Below, one piece after another: positions 19,701 to 29,900 of a DNA stretch of 64,000 nt. The position numbers and the translations under genes were made by a program. Positions within the stretch are counted from its first letter, which is position 1; every line of letters begins with the position of its first letter. The stretch comes from Trifolium pratense. Lineage: Eukaryota; Streptophyta; Magnoliopsida; Fabales; Fabaceae. The notes beneath the pieces were generated by a model. It worked only from the letters and a program-made list of their open reading frames with translations. It did no database searches and was not told the DNA's origin. Location: contig NC_060061.1 in assembly GCF_020283565.1 (NCBI RefSeq), forward strand, positions 47,715,362 to 47,779,361, in the 5' to 3' direction.

Positions 19701-20885
19701 TAAAGTATCAAAATAATTTCTTGCAACGTTGCACAAGTCCTCTTGCTTCTCCATCATCTCTCCACTTTCCGATTGCAACTTCATTATCATATTTCGCTTC
19801 TTTCTAGTACTTGCCATCGCATGAAAAAATTTGGTATTTGAGTCACCATTTTGTAGCCAATGGACCTTTGCTCTTTGTCTCCAAAATGCATCTTCTTGGG
19901 ATAGTAAGAGACTCATCTTATTTCGTATGGTTGTGTACTCCTCATGGAAAGCTTCATCCTCCCTCAAAGCTTCAAGTTCAACTCGGCATTGATCAATGTC
20001 CTTTTTGAAACGTAACCTCATCTGTTTTCCCCATCTTTCAAGATCCTCCCTACATTGATTTAATTTTTCCAACACCTCTAGTTCCTCGTCGCGCCTCCAA
20101 GAGCTAGTAACAACATTTTGAAGTTCATTCTCCTCCAACCATGCATTCTCAAAACGGAAAGATCTCTTCACATTTCTATTATCACGATCAATCAAACTTA
20201 ATAGAATAGGTGAGTGATCAGACCTATCCGCTATTAAATTTGATAATTTGGAGTTTGGGAATAAGTCAATCCATCTCTGTGTAGCCATTGCCCTGTCCAA
20301 TTTCTCCTCCACCATGTCAGGCTTCCCCCTACGTCGTATCCAAGTGAACGGATATCCTTGTAGTGGGATATCAATAAGATTACAATCTTGTATTGCTTCT
20401 CGGAAACCACAAATTCTCCAAGGTGGATGGTCAACCCTGCTTCTCTTCTCTTCATTTGAAAGAATATCATTAAAATCTCCCATGATACACCATGGAAGGG
20501 AGTTGTCTTGTGCCAGAGTTCGTAAAAGGTCCCACGAATCTCTTCTTCTCTCACCGTCCGGGATTCCATAGAAACCCGTAAACCGCCAAGTTGGAATTTG
20601 TTGATGACGAATTTCCATGTTGATAAAATATGTTGAATAGTTGATCAAGTGTCCTTCGAAAGAGGATTTCCAAAGACAAGCTAGACCTCCACTTCGTCCA
20701 ATTTTATCTACAGCAAAAGATCCGTCAAAGCCCAAACGAACACGTACTTCCTCTATTTTATTTGCATGAACAAGAGTTTCGCATAGAAAAATGACACCCG
20801 GTTTATACTTCCGAACGAGGTCACGTAAGGTAGGAACTGCACTCGGGTTGCCCAGGCCCCGACAGTTCCAACTGAGAATACTCAT
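16746..20885 (-). CDS. LINE ORF2: endonuclease, reverse transcriptase, zf-RVT, RNase H
   Basis: 1,379 residues, uninterrupted. It copies the LINE RNA at a nicked chromosomal site (target-primed reverse transcription). The APE-type endonuclease spans about 1-230: N7 (SWNC), E36 (LCET), D137 and N139 (MGDFND), D223-H224 (RSDHS). The reverse transcriptase spans about 430-740: D574 in LKIDISKAYD, GDPLSPYLF near 634 and FADD at 679-682. A zf-RVT region (FLWRAARGCLPT, CAYC, H..FGC) is near 1,050-1,120. A plant-type RNase H closes the protein (CNVDAAIF, EAEAWGL, ELDCKLVVD, VAHLLAR). Start ATG at 20,885 overlaps the last codons of ORF1 by four bases. All catalytic residues I checked are present, so this copy may be active if ORF1 function is supplied. 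Confidence 0.95.
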   Translation of the reverse strand: MSILSWNCRGLGNPSAVPTLRDLVRKYKPGVIFLCETLVHANKIEEVRVRLGFDGSFAVDKIGRSGGLACLWKSSFEGHLINYSTYFINMEIRHQQIPTWRFTGFYGIPDGERRRDSWDLLRTLAQDNSLPWCIMGDFNDILSNEEKRSRVDHPPWRICGFREAIQDCNLIDIPLQGYPFTWIRRRGKPDMVEEKLDRAMATQRWIDLFPNSKLSNLIADRSDHSPILLSLIDRDNRNVKRSFRFENAWLEENELQNVVTSSWRRDEELEVLEKLNQCREDLERWGKQMRLRFKKDIDQCRVELEALREDEAFHEEYTTIRNKMSLLLSQEDAFWRQRAKVHWLQNGDSNTKFFHAMASTRKKRNMIMKLQSESGEMMEKQEDLCNVARNYFDTLFSNNTSTSESILNYVPRTINEQDNDMLMAPFVKEEFKIALFQMNSDKSPGPDGFNPAFYKRFWDISEDEIFRTGVMWLEQGAFPLQVVETNIVLIPKKDNPVTMKDFRPISLCNVLYKIISKVLANRLKLLLPKCISQEQSAFVENRSIIDNVMVASKILHHMKCKTRGRVGEVALKIDISKAYDRVNWGYVKNMMRMMGYHEKWVNWMGLCMESVQYHVQVNGERVGLQTPGRGLRQGDPLSPYLFIICAEGLSVLLKRLESRGEIHGVKVCRGSPILTHLLFADDCFLFCRAEEREATVLVEALKKYEEASGQAINMQKSEIFFSKNTSGELKEKVQNILQVIESTGSNKYLGLPSMVGRKKKAIFNYIRDRIWQRIQNWSGKHLSKAGREVLIKSVAQSIPTYCMSVFLLPTTLGEEIQRMLNSFWWGSNRNNGRGINWLSWDKLTMRKEHGGMGFRHLYGFNLAMLGKQGWKLATNHDTIVARIFKARYYPRGNFLGANLGHNPSFIWRSIHTSQVIVKGGIRWRLGDGKNIRVWREAWLRDGADSYVTTPMILGREDMCVNDLIEEGGREWRRSLIMDSFNERDAQCILSTPLFGDMQEDVPSWKHSRNGEYSVKSAYYYTMENLVDNTGLRVEGNWGKIWGLKIPQKMKVFLWRAARGCLPTRYRLQRKGVNCPHTCAYCQNNFENDWHVFFGCVKAQEIWEEAGLWSLIEGMFESAGGFVSLFFSLLELLSQHNIILFVVAFWCIWKRRNQKIWEDIELRPSVSLQLATDIISQWKTAQISHQKQQTSAAILPHTVAARNVPREESSVSASASAVHVIWTPPVQGMLKCNVDAAIFKEQNCFGAGMCLRDDKGNFIRAQTTWSYGNPLPYEAEAWGLKAAISWLRNLGVANVVIELDCKLVVDGISGKLNLRTEFGAMLAVCKTSLRLLQNFRISFTRRQANNVAHLLARAALSFASRQDFDYIPSCIETILINEMS

Positions 20886-22128
20886 TTTTCCCGGCAGGCC
20901 TGCTTGCCAGGACCCGCCGATAAAAAATTTTGCGTTTGAGAACCATCCATGTCAGCTGCCACGTGTACTCCATGATTCTTGGAGGCTTCTACCCTTTCAT
21001 TTGCATCTACCATCATCCTCTCTTCTCCTTCAATGTTGCTGACTTGGCGTGGTAAATGTGAATTAGTAATTTTCCGTTTTTTCTCCTCAATAATTATGTC
21101 AGAATCATAACCTTCCTCATTTACTCCCTTACTACATTCCTCCATCTCTCCTAATGATGTAGCCGCCCCCCATTAACTTCCTCAATTATTTTTTGTTTGT
21201 TATGTTTTGGAATTAAAGTGGAAGGATTCCTCATTAATTCTGCTAGTAAATTTTTTGAAACCTCCTTTCCCCTTTCTGCAGCATTCAAAGTGGCCTTTGA
21301 TGAGCCATTAATGTCTAAACTTGTCTGTCTCTCTCCTTGATCAGGGGTTTTCCAATTTTGCCCTTCCTCCCTCAGCCACCTACCTCCTCCACCGTCCCTA
21401 GGCTTCTTTGTCTCCACCCTCATCTCCGGTCCCCAGTTTCTGGTTCCATCGTCCACCTCCGCTGAATAAAGTAGATCACAGGTATCATCGGTATGGCCTA
21501 GTAGTCCGCAATAGTAACAAAACATCCCCAACTTCTCATATTTAAAATGGACTTCATGTGTTCCTCCCCCTGGTTTCTTCAGGCGTTTTGTTTTTTTCAA
21601 TGGCCTCCTTACATCAAGCATGACTCTAATCCTCATATACTTTCTCCAGAAATTTGAATTGTTTTTCGCATCGTACTCAAGGAACTCCCCCATCGATTCT
21701 GCAATTTGCTTTCCGTTCTTTTCAGACATAGCTCCCGTCGGCAAATTATGAACTTGTACCCAAAAAGGAACTGAGTACAAAGCAACTTGTTCTGGTTGTA
21801 CCGCCTCCGCCATTAAACCAAGGACTAGCATATGTTTGTTGATAAACCATGGACCTCCCTTCAATACTTTTTGCACGTCCAAATGGTGATGGAATTGAAT
21901 TACGAAAATTCCGGACTCCGTCGTTTTCACGGTGACTCCTCTGACGGGACGCCACACCCCAGCCATAGCAGTCTTCATGAAATCATTCCGGATAGGTCTG
22001 TCCGTGAGGAACCTTCCTGCGAAACACCATGCCGGATTTGCCTCGTTGTTCACTTCATTCGGTTCTCCAATCTCCACTTCCAGTTCTTCATCCTCCTCCT
22101 CCAACACTAAATGTTCAATGTGCTCCAT
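20882..22128 (-). pseudogene. LINE ORF1 (DUF4283 / CCHC RNA-binding protein), one frameshift
   Basis: From ATG at 22,128, 325 residues stay open to a stop at 21,151. A DUF4283-like domain (CFAGRFLTDRPIRNDFMKTA, VLKGGPWFINKHML) is followed by a CCHC knuckle CYYCGLLGHTDDTC. A second open frame of 87 residues (21,145-20,882) continues in another frame and ends exactly at the ORF2 start. The change of frame falls at a run of six G (minus strand, about 21,170), one base short of the continuous frame. The chaperone-like RNA-binding protein would have been about 415 residues. A homopolymer sequencing error is a real alternative here. Confidence 0.85.
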
Positions 22129-22333
22129 AAGAGATAAAGTCTTCTTAGAAAGGATTATGAACTAAAAGGAAACAGTATCAATGTGCAAGTTTTAGGATTA
22201 AAAGTTTTGGTTTGCAAGTATAAGTCTATTTGGAAATTGTTTATAGCTATGTTGTTTCAGGTCTTCTCACTAGGGAGAGAGTATTAGCTTCTCACTAGGG
22301 AGAGAGTATTTTTCTCACTAGGGATACAAAAGA

Positions 22334-23905
22334 TTTTAGAGCCATATTACACACTTCAACTCAAACTATAATAATCGAAAGTAAGTAAAATATTAACTGG
22401 TCTCTCCGAAATATTAATTAAGGAAACAAAAATTAATAAAACTATCTGGATTATGTAGTCAACATTTTTAAAATATAAAAAATGTTAATCTCAATATAAG
22501 AACTTGTTTTTTTTTTTTAACACTAGTTTAATTTGTTGATTAAATTTGCATGTGGAGACTTCATTTTTATGAATAAAACTCATGCTTACAATTTTCTAAA
22601 TTGGTCATACTTTGCTAAATTGGTCTACATGAATTAACATATGCACAATTTCTGAAAATCTGGTAATGTTGTAAGCTGAAAGGTTTTTCTGTTGACAGTA
22701 AATAATTTTGAGACTCTAAGTTGTTTACATATTGGATGCAACAAACAAGTGACGGGAATTGTTAAAATATATGAAAATGTTTATGCTATAGTATTATTGG
22801 TTCAGTGGAAGGACAGTAAATGTTGACAGTAAATGTTTATTCTAGCTTAATTGGAAACTTGGAAATTTTACTATGATTTCTGGTATGTGTCTGCAGAATG
22901 TTGTAAGCTGAAAAGTTATCTGTTGACATATTGGATGCAACAAACAAGTGCAAACCCCTGCACCCCCAACCAAATATTATTAAAACTAAAATAAAAAAAG
23001 TTTGGGGGACTAGACTAAAACCCAAGATAACAATAGTGTAAACCAAATAAGTTAGTCAACTGCCTCATTAAAAACCTTATCAAGAAAAACCCAGTGGGAT
23101 AAAACCTTGATGAAGGGAAAAAGAGTGCAGTTTAAATACAAGAACAAAAGATTATTTAAATCTAAATTCAGGAAAGACCACGCCTATTACAATGATAAAC
23201 TACAAAGACATCAGAATGAACATGATTCCACCAAGTGAAACTAGAACCACGAAGTCAGAGAGAGGCGATCCTGTCAGCAAATGATTACCTTCCCTGAACA
23301 CAAAAATGTACATATTCTTAAGAAGATCTAAACAATAATTAAGCCACCTATAGTAATGAGAAGAACAATGGAAATGTTTTTAAAATTCAGATTGATAAGT
23401 TAAGAATTAGGTTCCAACCACGAGAACTTCCAACACAAAGCCAAATAAACAAAATGTAAAACAAAACTATCCAGTCTAAGAATAAACAAAACACTTCACT
23501 ATCAAATGATAATTATAATAATTCTCCACGGATAAAAAACAAAATGTTTAAAAGAGAAAATGTTCATGTTGCGTACCTTGCATATGCTATGATATATCAT
23601 TCAACATTAGAATGCGAGACTTCCTGTTGACAAAATGGTATTAATTATTAACAAATATATAAGCATAAGGGAGTCAAGGTTCGAACTCCAATCATGACGT
23701 CCGACTTAACAATTTATACAGAGACTTGTAGATCATAATTCACTTATTTGATGTCAAACTACTTAACATAATTGCTTGGAAGAAAAAAAAAACATGTATT
23801 AAGACATAATATTTTTTGTGACATTAAGGCATGTCAACAAAAAAATCCAAGGATTAAAATCAAAAGAAGGCATAATTGCAGGGACTATTTTTATATTTAA
23901 GCCTA
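22334..23905. other. Region between LINE and last exon of CNL-B
   Basis: No gene. The block AATGTTGTAAGCTGAAA ... ATTGGATGCAACAAACAAGT occurs twice (about 22,669-22,752 and 22,898-22,952), with a TGTTGACAGTAAAT repeat between. At 23,062-23,130, CCTTATCAAGAAAAACCCAG followed by a GATGAAGG stretch resembles a dispersed plant repeat whose class I cannot name. The short segment 23,860-23,905 (GGGACTATTTTTATATTTAA) looks like a transposon end that cuts the last LRR exon. Confidence 0.5.
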
Positions 23906-23971
23906 CTAAAAAATTCCCATAAAATGAACATAGTTGGATAAGGCTAAATGCTTGAATTTACAAAATGCAAC
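23906..23971 (-). CDS. CNL-B exon 9: truncated type I LRR exon supplying the stop
   Basis: Acceptor GACTGATCAG before 23,971, then VAFCKFKHLALSN, the start signature of type I exons (compare CNL-A exon 5). Homology stops after 13 codons and the frame runs into foreign sequence, ending at TAG (23,908-23,906) after 21 codons. The intron to exon 8 is 133 bases. It can serve as the terminal exon of CNL-B, but it also looks like the stump of a further LRR exon cut by a transposon or deletion. Confidence 0.55.
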   Translation of the reverse strand, partial: VAFCKFKHLALSNYVHFMGIF

Positions 23972-26900
23972 CTGATCAGTCAAATTAATATAACATGAGT
24001 AAGATCAAAATTGATTTCAAAAAATATTTAATTATGTATAATAATAGTCTTAATTCTTAAACTAACCCAAAGCAAATAAATTGGTGGATTAAAGTAAAAC
24101 ATACCTTGTCATCAAACAATTTTTTTACTGTTCCATTGAGGTCGCCTTCCCAATGATTTTCTTCATCAAATTGTACATTTTGAAGAATTGTTGTGTTGGT
24201 CACACCAATTGAAAAATGTTCCATTCGAGGACATCCTTTGACGACTACAACTTCCAACAACGGAAACATAATGGGGCATGGGCATGAGCAAAATACACTG
24301 AGCCTTGGTAAAGAAATTAGTTCTAGTGATTTTAAACTATAAAATTCAATCTTGTTCATCTCATTTTCTTCTTTATTGTTGATAATATCCTCAAGCCAGT
24401 TACACATTTCAATCTTCATGGTTGTAAGTTTGACAAGACTCTTTGCTGTTGAGTATGTTATCAAATTTGTCAAACCATTGCAGTCAGTTACCTCCAAGTA
24501 GGTCAAGTAATTAAAGGTAACAGAAGAAGGCATCAATTTTACTAGATTGGAACAGTGCTGAACATGAATGCTTTCAAGAAAATGCAGAACGGGGTCCATT
24601 TGAAGTCCTTCTTTGCATATACATTGAAGCTTGTCCAGGTGCCATAATTGCAACACTTGGAGTCGCGGGATAATTTGAGTTTCATTTTCAGTACTTACGA
24701 GTTGTTCACCTTTAAATATCTCCCGGAAGGAACTCCATTCGACTAATATTGTTTTCAAATTAGGGACATTTTTCAAGAACCAATATGGAAAAGTAGATTC
24801 TTCATTGTAGCATTCGCTCACACCAATGTAATTGACTTTGTTGAATTGAACCCCTGAATATTGGCTATGCAATATCATGTCAAAATATTTAAAATTCATA
24901 TTCAAACTCTCCACCACATTGTTAAGTACCTGTTACAAAACCTAAATTAGAACAAAAGAAATATATTTTCCTTCTCGATTTTTCAAACAATTATTAACAC
25001 ATAAAAACCAATTTATTTGCCTCAACCAATATAAACGACAAGTTGAATAATTTCTCATAAATTTAATAAAATATTAAAACAAATCAATATTTGCACAAGT
25101 AAAATTTATATTCATAGCAAGGATGATACTCTCACCTCTTCAATCACAAACAAAGGTTGATACATTGAGATATTGAGCTCATCCTTTATGGCACTTTCTT
25201 GGTGTCTCAAAGGTCCTGTCCTAAATAGCTCTACTTTGGGACATCCGAACAAGTTGATTTTTTTCAATGATTTACATCGAAGAGAATGGACACCGGCGAA
25301 GAATGCCTTAAGTTTGGCCAAATAGGAAAGTTCGATGGATGTTAAATGAGGAAACACAAATTTAACCATCTTCTTTGTTCCTTCTTTGTTGCCAACAATT
25401 TCTTCAATTCCAGATTCACAAACTTTAAGACTTTGAATTTGGTTCATATCTCTAGCTACTGAGAGTGGAAAGAGGCTTTTCAAGCTTGTGCACCTCTCAA
25501 CAGATACTTCACTTAAATTTTGAAACCTCATAGTGTTATGTTGGTCCTCCTTCCATACATGCTTCAGTTTTGGAAGATTAGATAGTTTTAGTTTCTTCAA
25601 TCGAGTAGACTTCTTCACAAGACTTTCTTTTTCAAATTCATCTTTCATATCAAAAACTGCTTCTAATGAATCACAATCTGTGATATCTAATTCTTCCAAG
25701 TTCATTAGCACTTCTAGCAAATTTGGTTGAAAGAGCACCTCAGATAAAAAATCACATTTATGAACCACTAGATACTTCAGACTCCTAAATACATTGTGCT
25801 GAGGTCGACCATACCACAATTCTTTCAACTCTGGATATTCAGATAGTTTTAAATGCTTAAAACTACCAAATGCCACCTATGAAAACAATTGTACCAAGTT
25901 AGTTCAAACAAAATTAATTGATAAATGATAATGCATCTATTACTAATATATTAAAATCGATTACCACCAAAGTTACTAATTTATCCTTATTACTTTTATA
26001 CACAGAGTCATTTCCAATTTCACTTTAATTTGATATGTCTAGAATGTTGAATTAGAGGGCGCTGGCTAGCATGGGAGACCTTGATGGGGAGACCTTGATA
26101 GGTCTCCAACGGTGGGTGAGTTAGAGAAATTGTTTTAAACCGTTAGATATTGAAGCTCCATGAATCTTATCATATACTGATAAACTGGATTTTTTATTTT
26201 TTTTTTTAAATTCATTTTCACTTTCCAGATTCTCTTTCTCCTCTCAATGTTTTCTCCTTCATGATCTTCTTTCTCCTCTCAATGATTTTAATTAGTTGGA
26301 TCTTGAAAGCTAATGGAGATGAAAGTTTGAACATTGGGGATGGATGTTACAAGCTAATGGATGTGAAAGCTTAAGCATTGGTGATGGATCATAAGTTTTT
26401 CACATATTTTTTTGGTAGATTTCTCAAATTTATTTTATATGGATATATAGATATGAACATTTGATTATAATTATTTGCTATGAAAATCTGAATTAAAGGG
26501 AGATGATATCATGATATTGTGAGGAAGAAGAAGAGATGGGAAGCGAAATTGCAAAAGAGAGAATCATGGAGCTGGCGGTGGTTGTGTAGCTATTATTGGT
26601 TTTTATAATTCAAACTGTCTACTTTCTTGCTTAGTGAAAATTCGCTGGCTTAACGAATAGTATTTCATTGTTTGCAAATTTTAAGGTTTTGCAATTTTAC
26701 AGTTAGTTAGTTGTCGGTTGAGTGTGTTGCACTTGCGTTAGTTAGTTTGTTATGTACGGCTGTCATTTTGTTTTAGTTAGTTAGAGAGGTTAGGTGTATG
26801 TTAGTTACTTGCTTTGCAAGGTACCTCTCATTGCTTTGTACATCTTCACCTATAAATGGTGGTTTTGTGTGTTAATAAAATTGACTCTTTCCTTTAATCA

Positions 26901-29900
26901 AGTTTTGTATTCTTTTCACAATTCACATTCTCTCAATTTCATTCTTTCATTCCTTCATCTTAGTTCATAGTGGTTAAGTGATTAACCCCAACAAAGTGGT
27001 ATATATCTAAAGCAAGCACGATCTAAGAGATTTTGATTCAAATCTTTCACCAAGAAGAGAATCAATGGTTGCAATGATTCAACCATGGTTGGGGTGAACA
27101 ATTTCCATGCGAATTTGCCCATTCTTGATGGAAAGAATTGGGATACATGGGTCACACAGATGAAAATGATATTCAATGTTCAAGAAGTGGATGAACAAGT
27201 GAATAACGTTCATGATCCATTACCAGCCAATCCAACAGAAGATCAAAGAACAACATTCAGAGATGCAAAGAGGAAAGACAACAAAGCTCTATTTCTCATT
27301 CATCAATGTGTTGATGCAAAGGTGTTTGAGAAAATTGCAGATGTTTTAACCTCCAAAGATGCTTGGGAGATTTTGCAAAAGAGTTATGGTGGAGATGCAA
27401 AGGTCAAGAAAGTGAAACTACAAGCCTTGGAAAGACAATATGAACTGTTGCATATGAAGAATGATAAGACAGTTGTAGATTACTTTACAAGGTTGGTAAC
27501 TCTTACTAATCAAATGAAGAATTGTAGAAAGTAATCTTGATGAACAAGAAAAGGTCGAAAAGGTACTCAGAACTTTAAATTCAAAATTTGATCACATTGT
27601 GGTGACAATTGAAGAAACAAAAGACCCAAGTGAAGTCAAGATTGGAGACTTACAAAGCACTCTTGAAGCTCATGAATTGAAGCATGGTAAGAGAAACCAT
27701 GGCAAAGAAGATGAGCAAGCTCTTTTGGTAAAGTTCAAGAAGTTTCAAAGTGATAAGAAAAAGTGGCAGAAAAAAAAAAGATTCCAAGAAAAAGAAAGAT
27801 AGTGTTGAAGACAAGCCGGAATCCTCAAAGAGAGGAGGATGAGGGAAACAACAGAACTATACAAATAGATAAGATCAACATTCAATGTTACAATTGTGAC
27901 AATCACTACAAGAAAAAAGTTTTTTGGTAGCGACAAATGTTGTTGAGAGAAATACAAAGTTGCTGCTAAATGTGTTTTTTGCAACAAAAAAATTATCGTT
28001 GCATGTCGTTGGCATAAGTGTCGTTGCGAAAAGTTTTGTAAGGACAATTAATATCGCTGTCATAACTAGTGTTTTTGCAACAACAAAGATCGTTGTCTTA
28101 TGATGACTATTGTCACTGCAAAATGTACTTTTGTCAACAACTAAAGTCACTGTAGTCAATAACTAATTAAAGTCGCTGCAAAAATGTATTTTTGTCAACA
28201 ACAAAAATCGTTACAATAAGTTATTTTTTGCCAACAATATCTTTTATACCTCAACAACAAAATTAGATATTTTTGTTATTTTTTATAAAAAAAATAGCAT
28301 CATTAACTTTTTTTTGACTAAAAAATTAGCATCATTAACTTAATTTTTAGAAAATTTGTTTTTGGATATTATATATAGAGAGTCTATCTAGTGAAAACTG
28401 ATAATTATTATGAAAAATGAAAACTATTAATAATAACTATCAGATTTAATTGACGCGTCAGATTACAATTCTCTCACCTACTTAAAATCCCATGTGATTC
28501 TATTTGTGAAATTAAAAAATATTCCTATATATAATATTTCCTAATTTATTTCTATAATATTTTCTAGGGCCCATTGGATTAGTCGGTCCTAGGACCGGAT
28601 ACCAGGTTTAAAAAAAAACAATTTTTTATTAAAAAATATACTACTATTAATAATAATACAATAAAGTTAATTACTATCAAATTTACTAAATTATCCTAAA
28701 TATTCCTAATCAAATTTTAATCTTTTATTAAAAAAAAAATACCGACTATTATTTGCGATGCACCTCTCATTGCTTTGTACATCTTCACCTATAAATGGTG
28801 GTTTTGTGTGTTAATAAAATTGAGTCTTCCCATTAATCAATTTTTGTATTCTTTTCGCAATTCACATTCTCTAGATTTCATTCCTTCATCTTAGTTCATA
28901 ATGGTTAAGTGATTAACCCCAACACCTTTAATGATATACGAAAAATAATCAAGTATAGTTGGCACATAGCATAACATGGCAATTTAACGATTCGTTTAGT
29001 GCGCAGGATAAAATTGCGACAGGATATGATAAGGAGCTGGATAGTGATAGAATAAGATAGTAACATGATAACAATTATCATATCATATGTTTGGTGTACA
29101 AAATGGATAACAATTTATCTTATCATTCTATATTAATTTTTTTGTTTTTTTCAGATGCAAAATATAATATTATTAAGCGCCGTACAAGAACCGGATAGAA
29201 AGAACACCATAGTCCTTGCATAAACAGATTTTTTTCTCCCCACCAACACATTAATCAATGGCAAGATGCAGAGATAAGAAAAGAAAAAATTGGAGAGGCA
29301 TAAAAAGTGAAGCAAAGAGAGAGTCACAAAAAAATTGGGAATAATAAAAGATAGGAATAGAAACAACAACTTGAGAAAACGTGAAGGGGTGAGAGAGAGA
29401 AAGTGAGAGAGAGCAGCGACAGACAGCTATGTTTGTTTAGGTAAATTTATAAAAGAGAGAAACAAGAAAAGAGAGAAATATAATGGTTAATAACTACAAA
29501 AAATAAATTTCCTCTCCATATTAGGAGAGATTTGTGTGACAAGAAGTGAAATAAACAATTTTACAACAATACCCTTATTAATTTATCTCTTCTCACTTTT
29601 CTATTCATCCAAACCATATAAAATTTTTATCCAATTTCTCTTCTATCTCTCTTCTCTTTTATTTCTCTGTTCACTATTTCTCTCTTCCCTATCTCTTTGG
29701 CATAAGAGAGGTGGACTGTTGGGAGAGAAAGAGCAAGCGATAGAATGCGTGGAAGGTTTGAGTGATTTTCTATCGGTTGCTAACTCACAAAAAATTAAGG
29801 ATAAGAATAACAAAAAGTTGATAAGATAAGATAAGATTAGAAATAGGATTAATTTATCATTTCCTATTAGTGCACCAAACATCAAATTTAATTAGGATAT

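Larger units (their letters stand above)
16722..22321 (-). mobile_element. Near full-length L1-type LINE with RNase H domain
   Basis: 5.6 kb on the minus strand, flanked by the 12-bp target duplication GGATACAAAAGA (16,710-16,721 and 22,322-22,333). The 3' end is a run of A (T11-T12 on the plus strand) at 16,722-16,733. The 5' end carries TCTCACTAGGGAGAGAGTAT twice plus a partial third copy (22,265-22,321). ORF1 has one frameshift; ORF2 is fully open and overlaps ORF1 at ATGA. Base composition is clearly more GC-rich than the flanks. The insertion lies between the end of CNL-B and the promoter of CNL-A. Confidence 0.93.
26725..28924 (+). mobile_element. Ty1/copia retrotransposon, internally truncated
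   Basis: 5' LTR about 26,725-26,993 (TGTTGC...CCCCAACA). A primer-binding site like TGGTATATATCTAAAGC follows, a decayed match to initiator tRNA-Met. The gag piece comes next, then a truncated 3' LTR at about 28,757-28,924 sharing GGTGGTTTTGTGTGTTAATA and ATTAACCCCAACA with the 5' copy. Most of pol is missing and a CACTA end interrupts the interior. Copy 2 of the segmental duplication has no insertion here (37,900-37,925), so it arrived after the duplication. Confidence 0.8.

Noticed and set aside
26725..28924. A complete copia element
   Set aside because: Most of pol is missing and the 3' LTR is truncated at its start; no flanking duplication could be found.
29151..29885. Frames within the Harbinger-like element as a possible transposase
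   Set aside because: No DDE motif or other transposase features; low-complexity hydrophobic translations.
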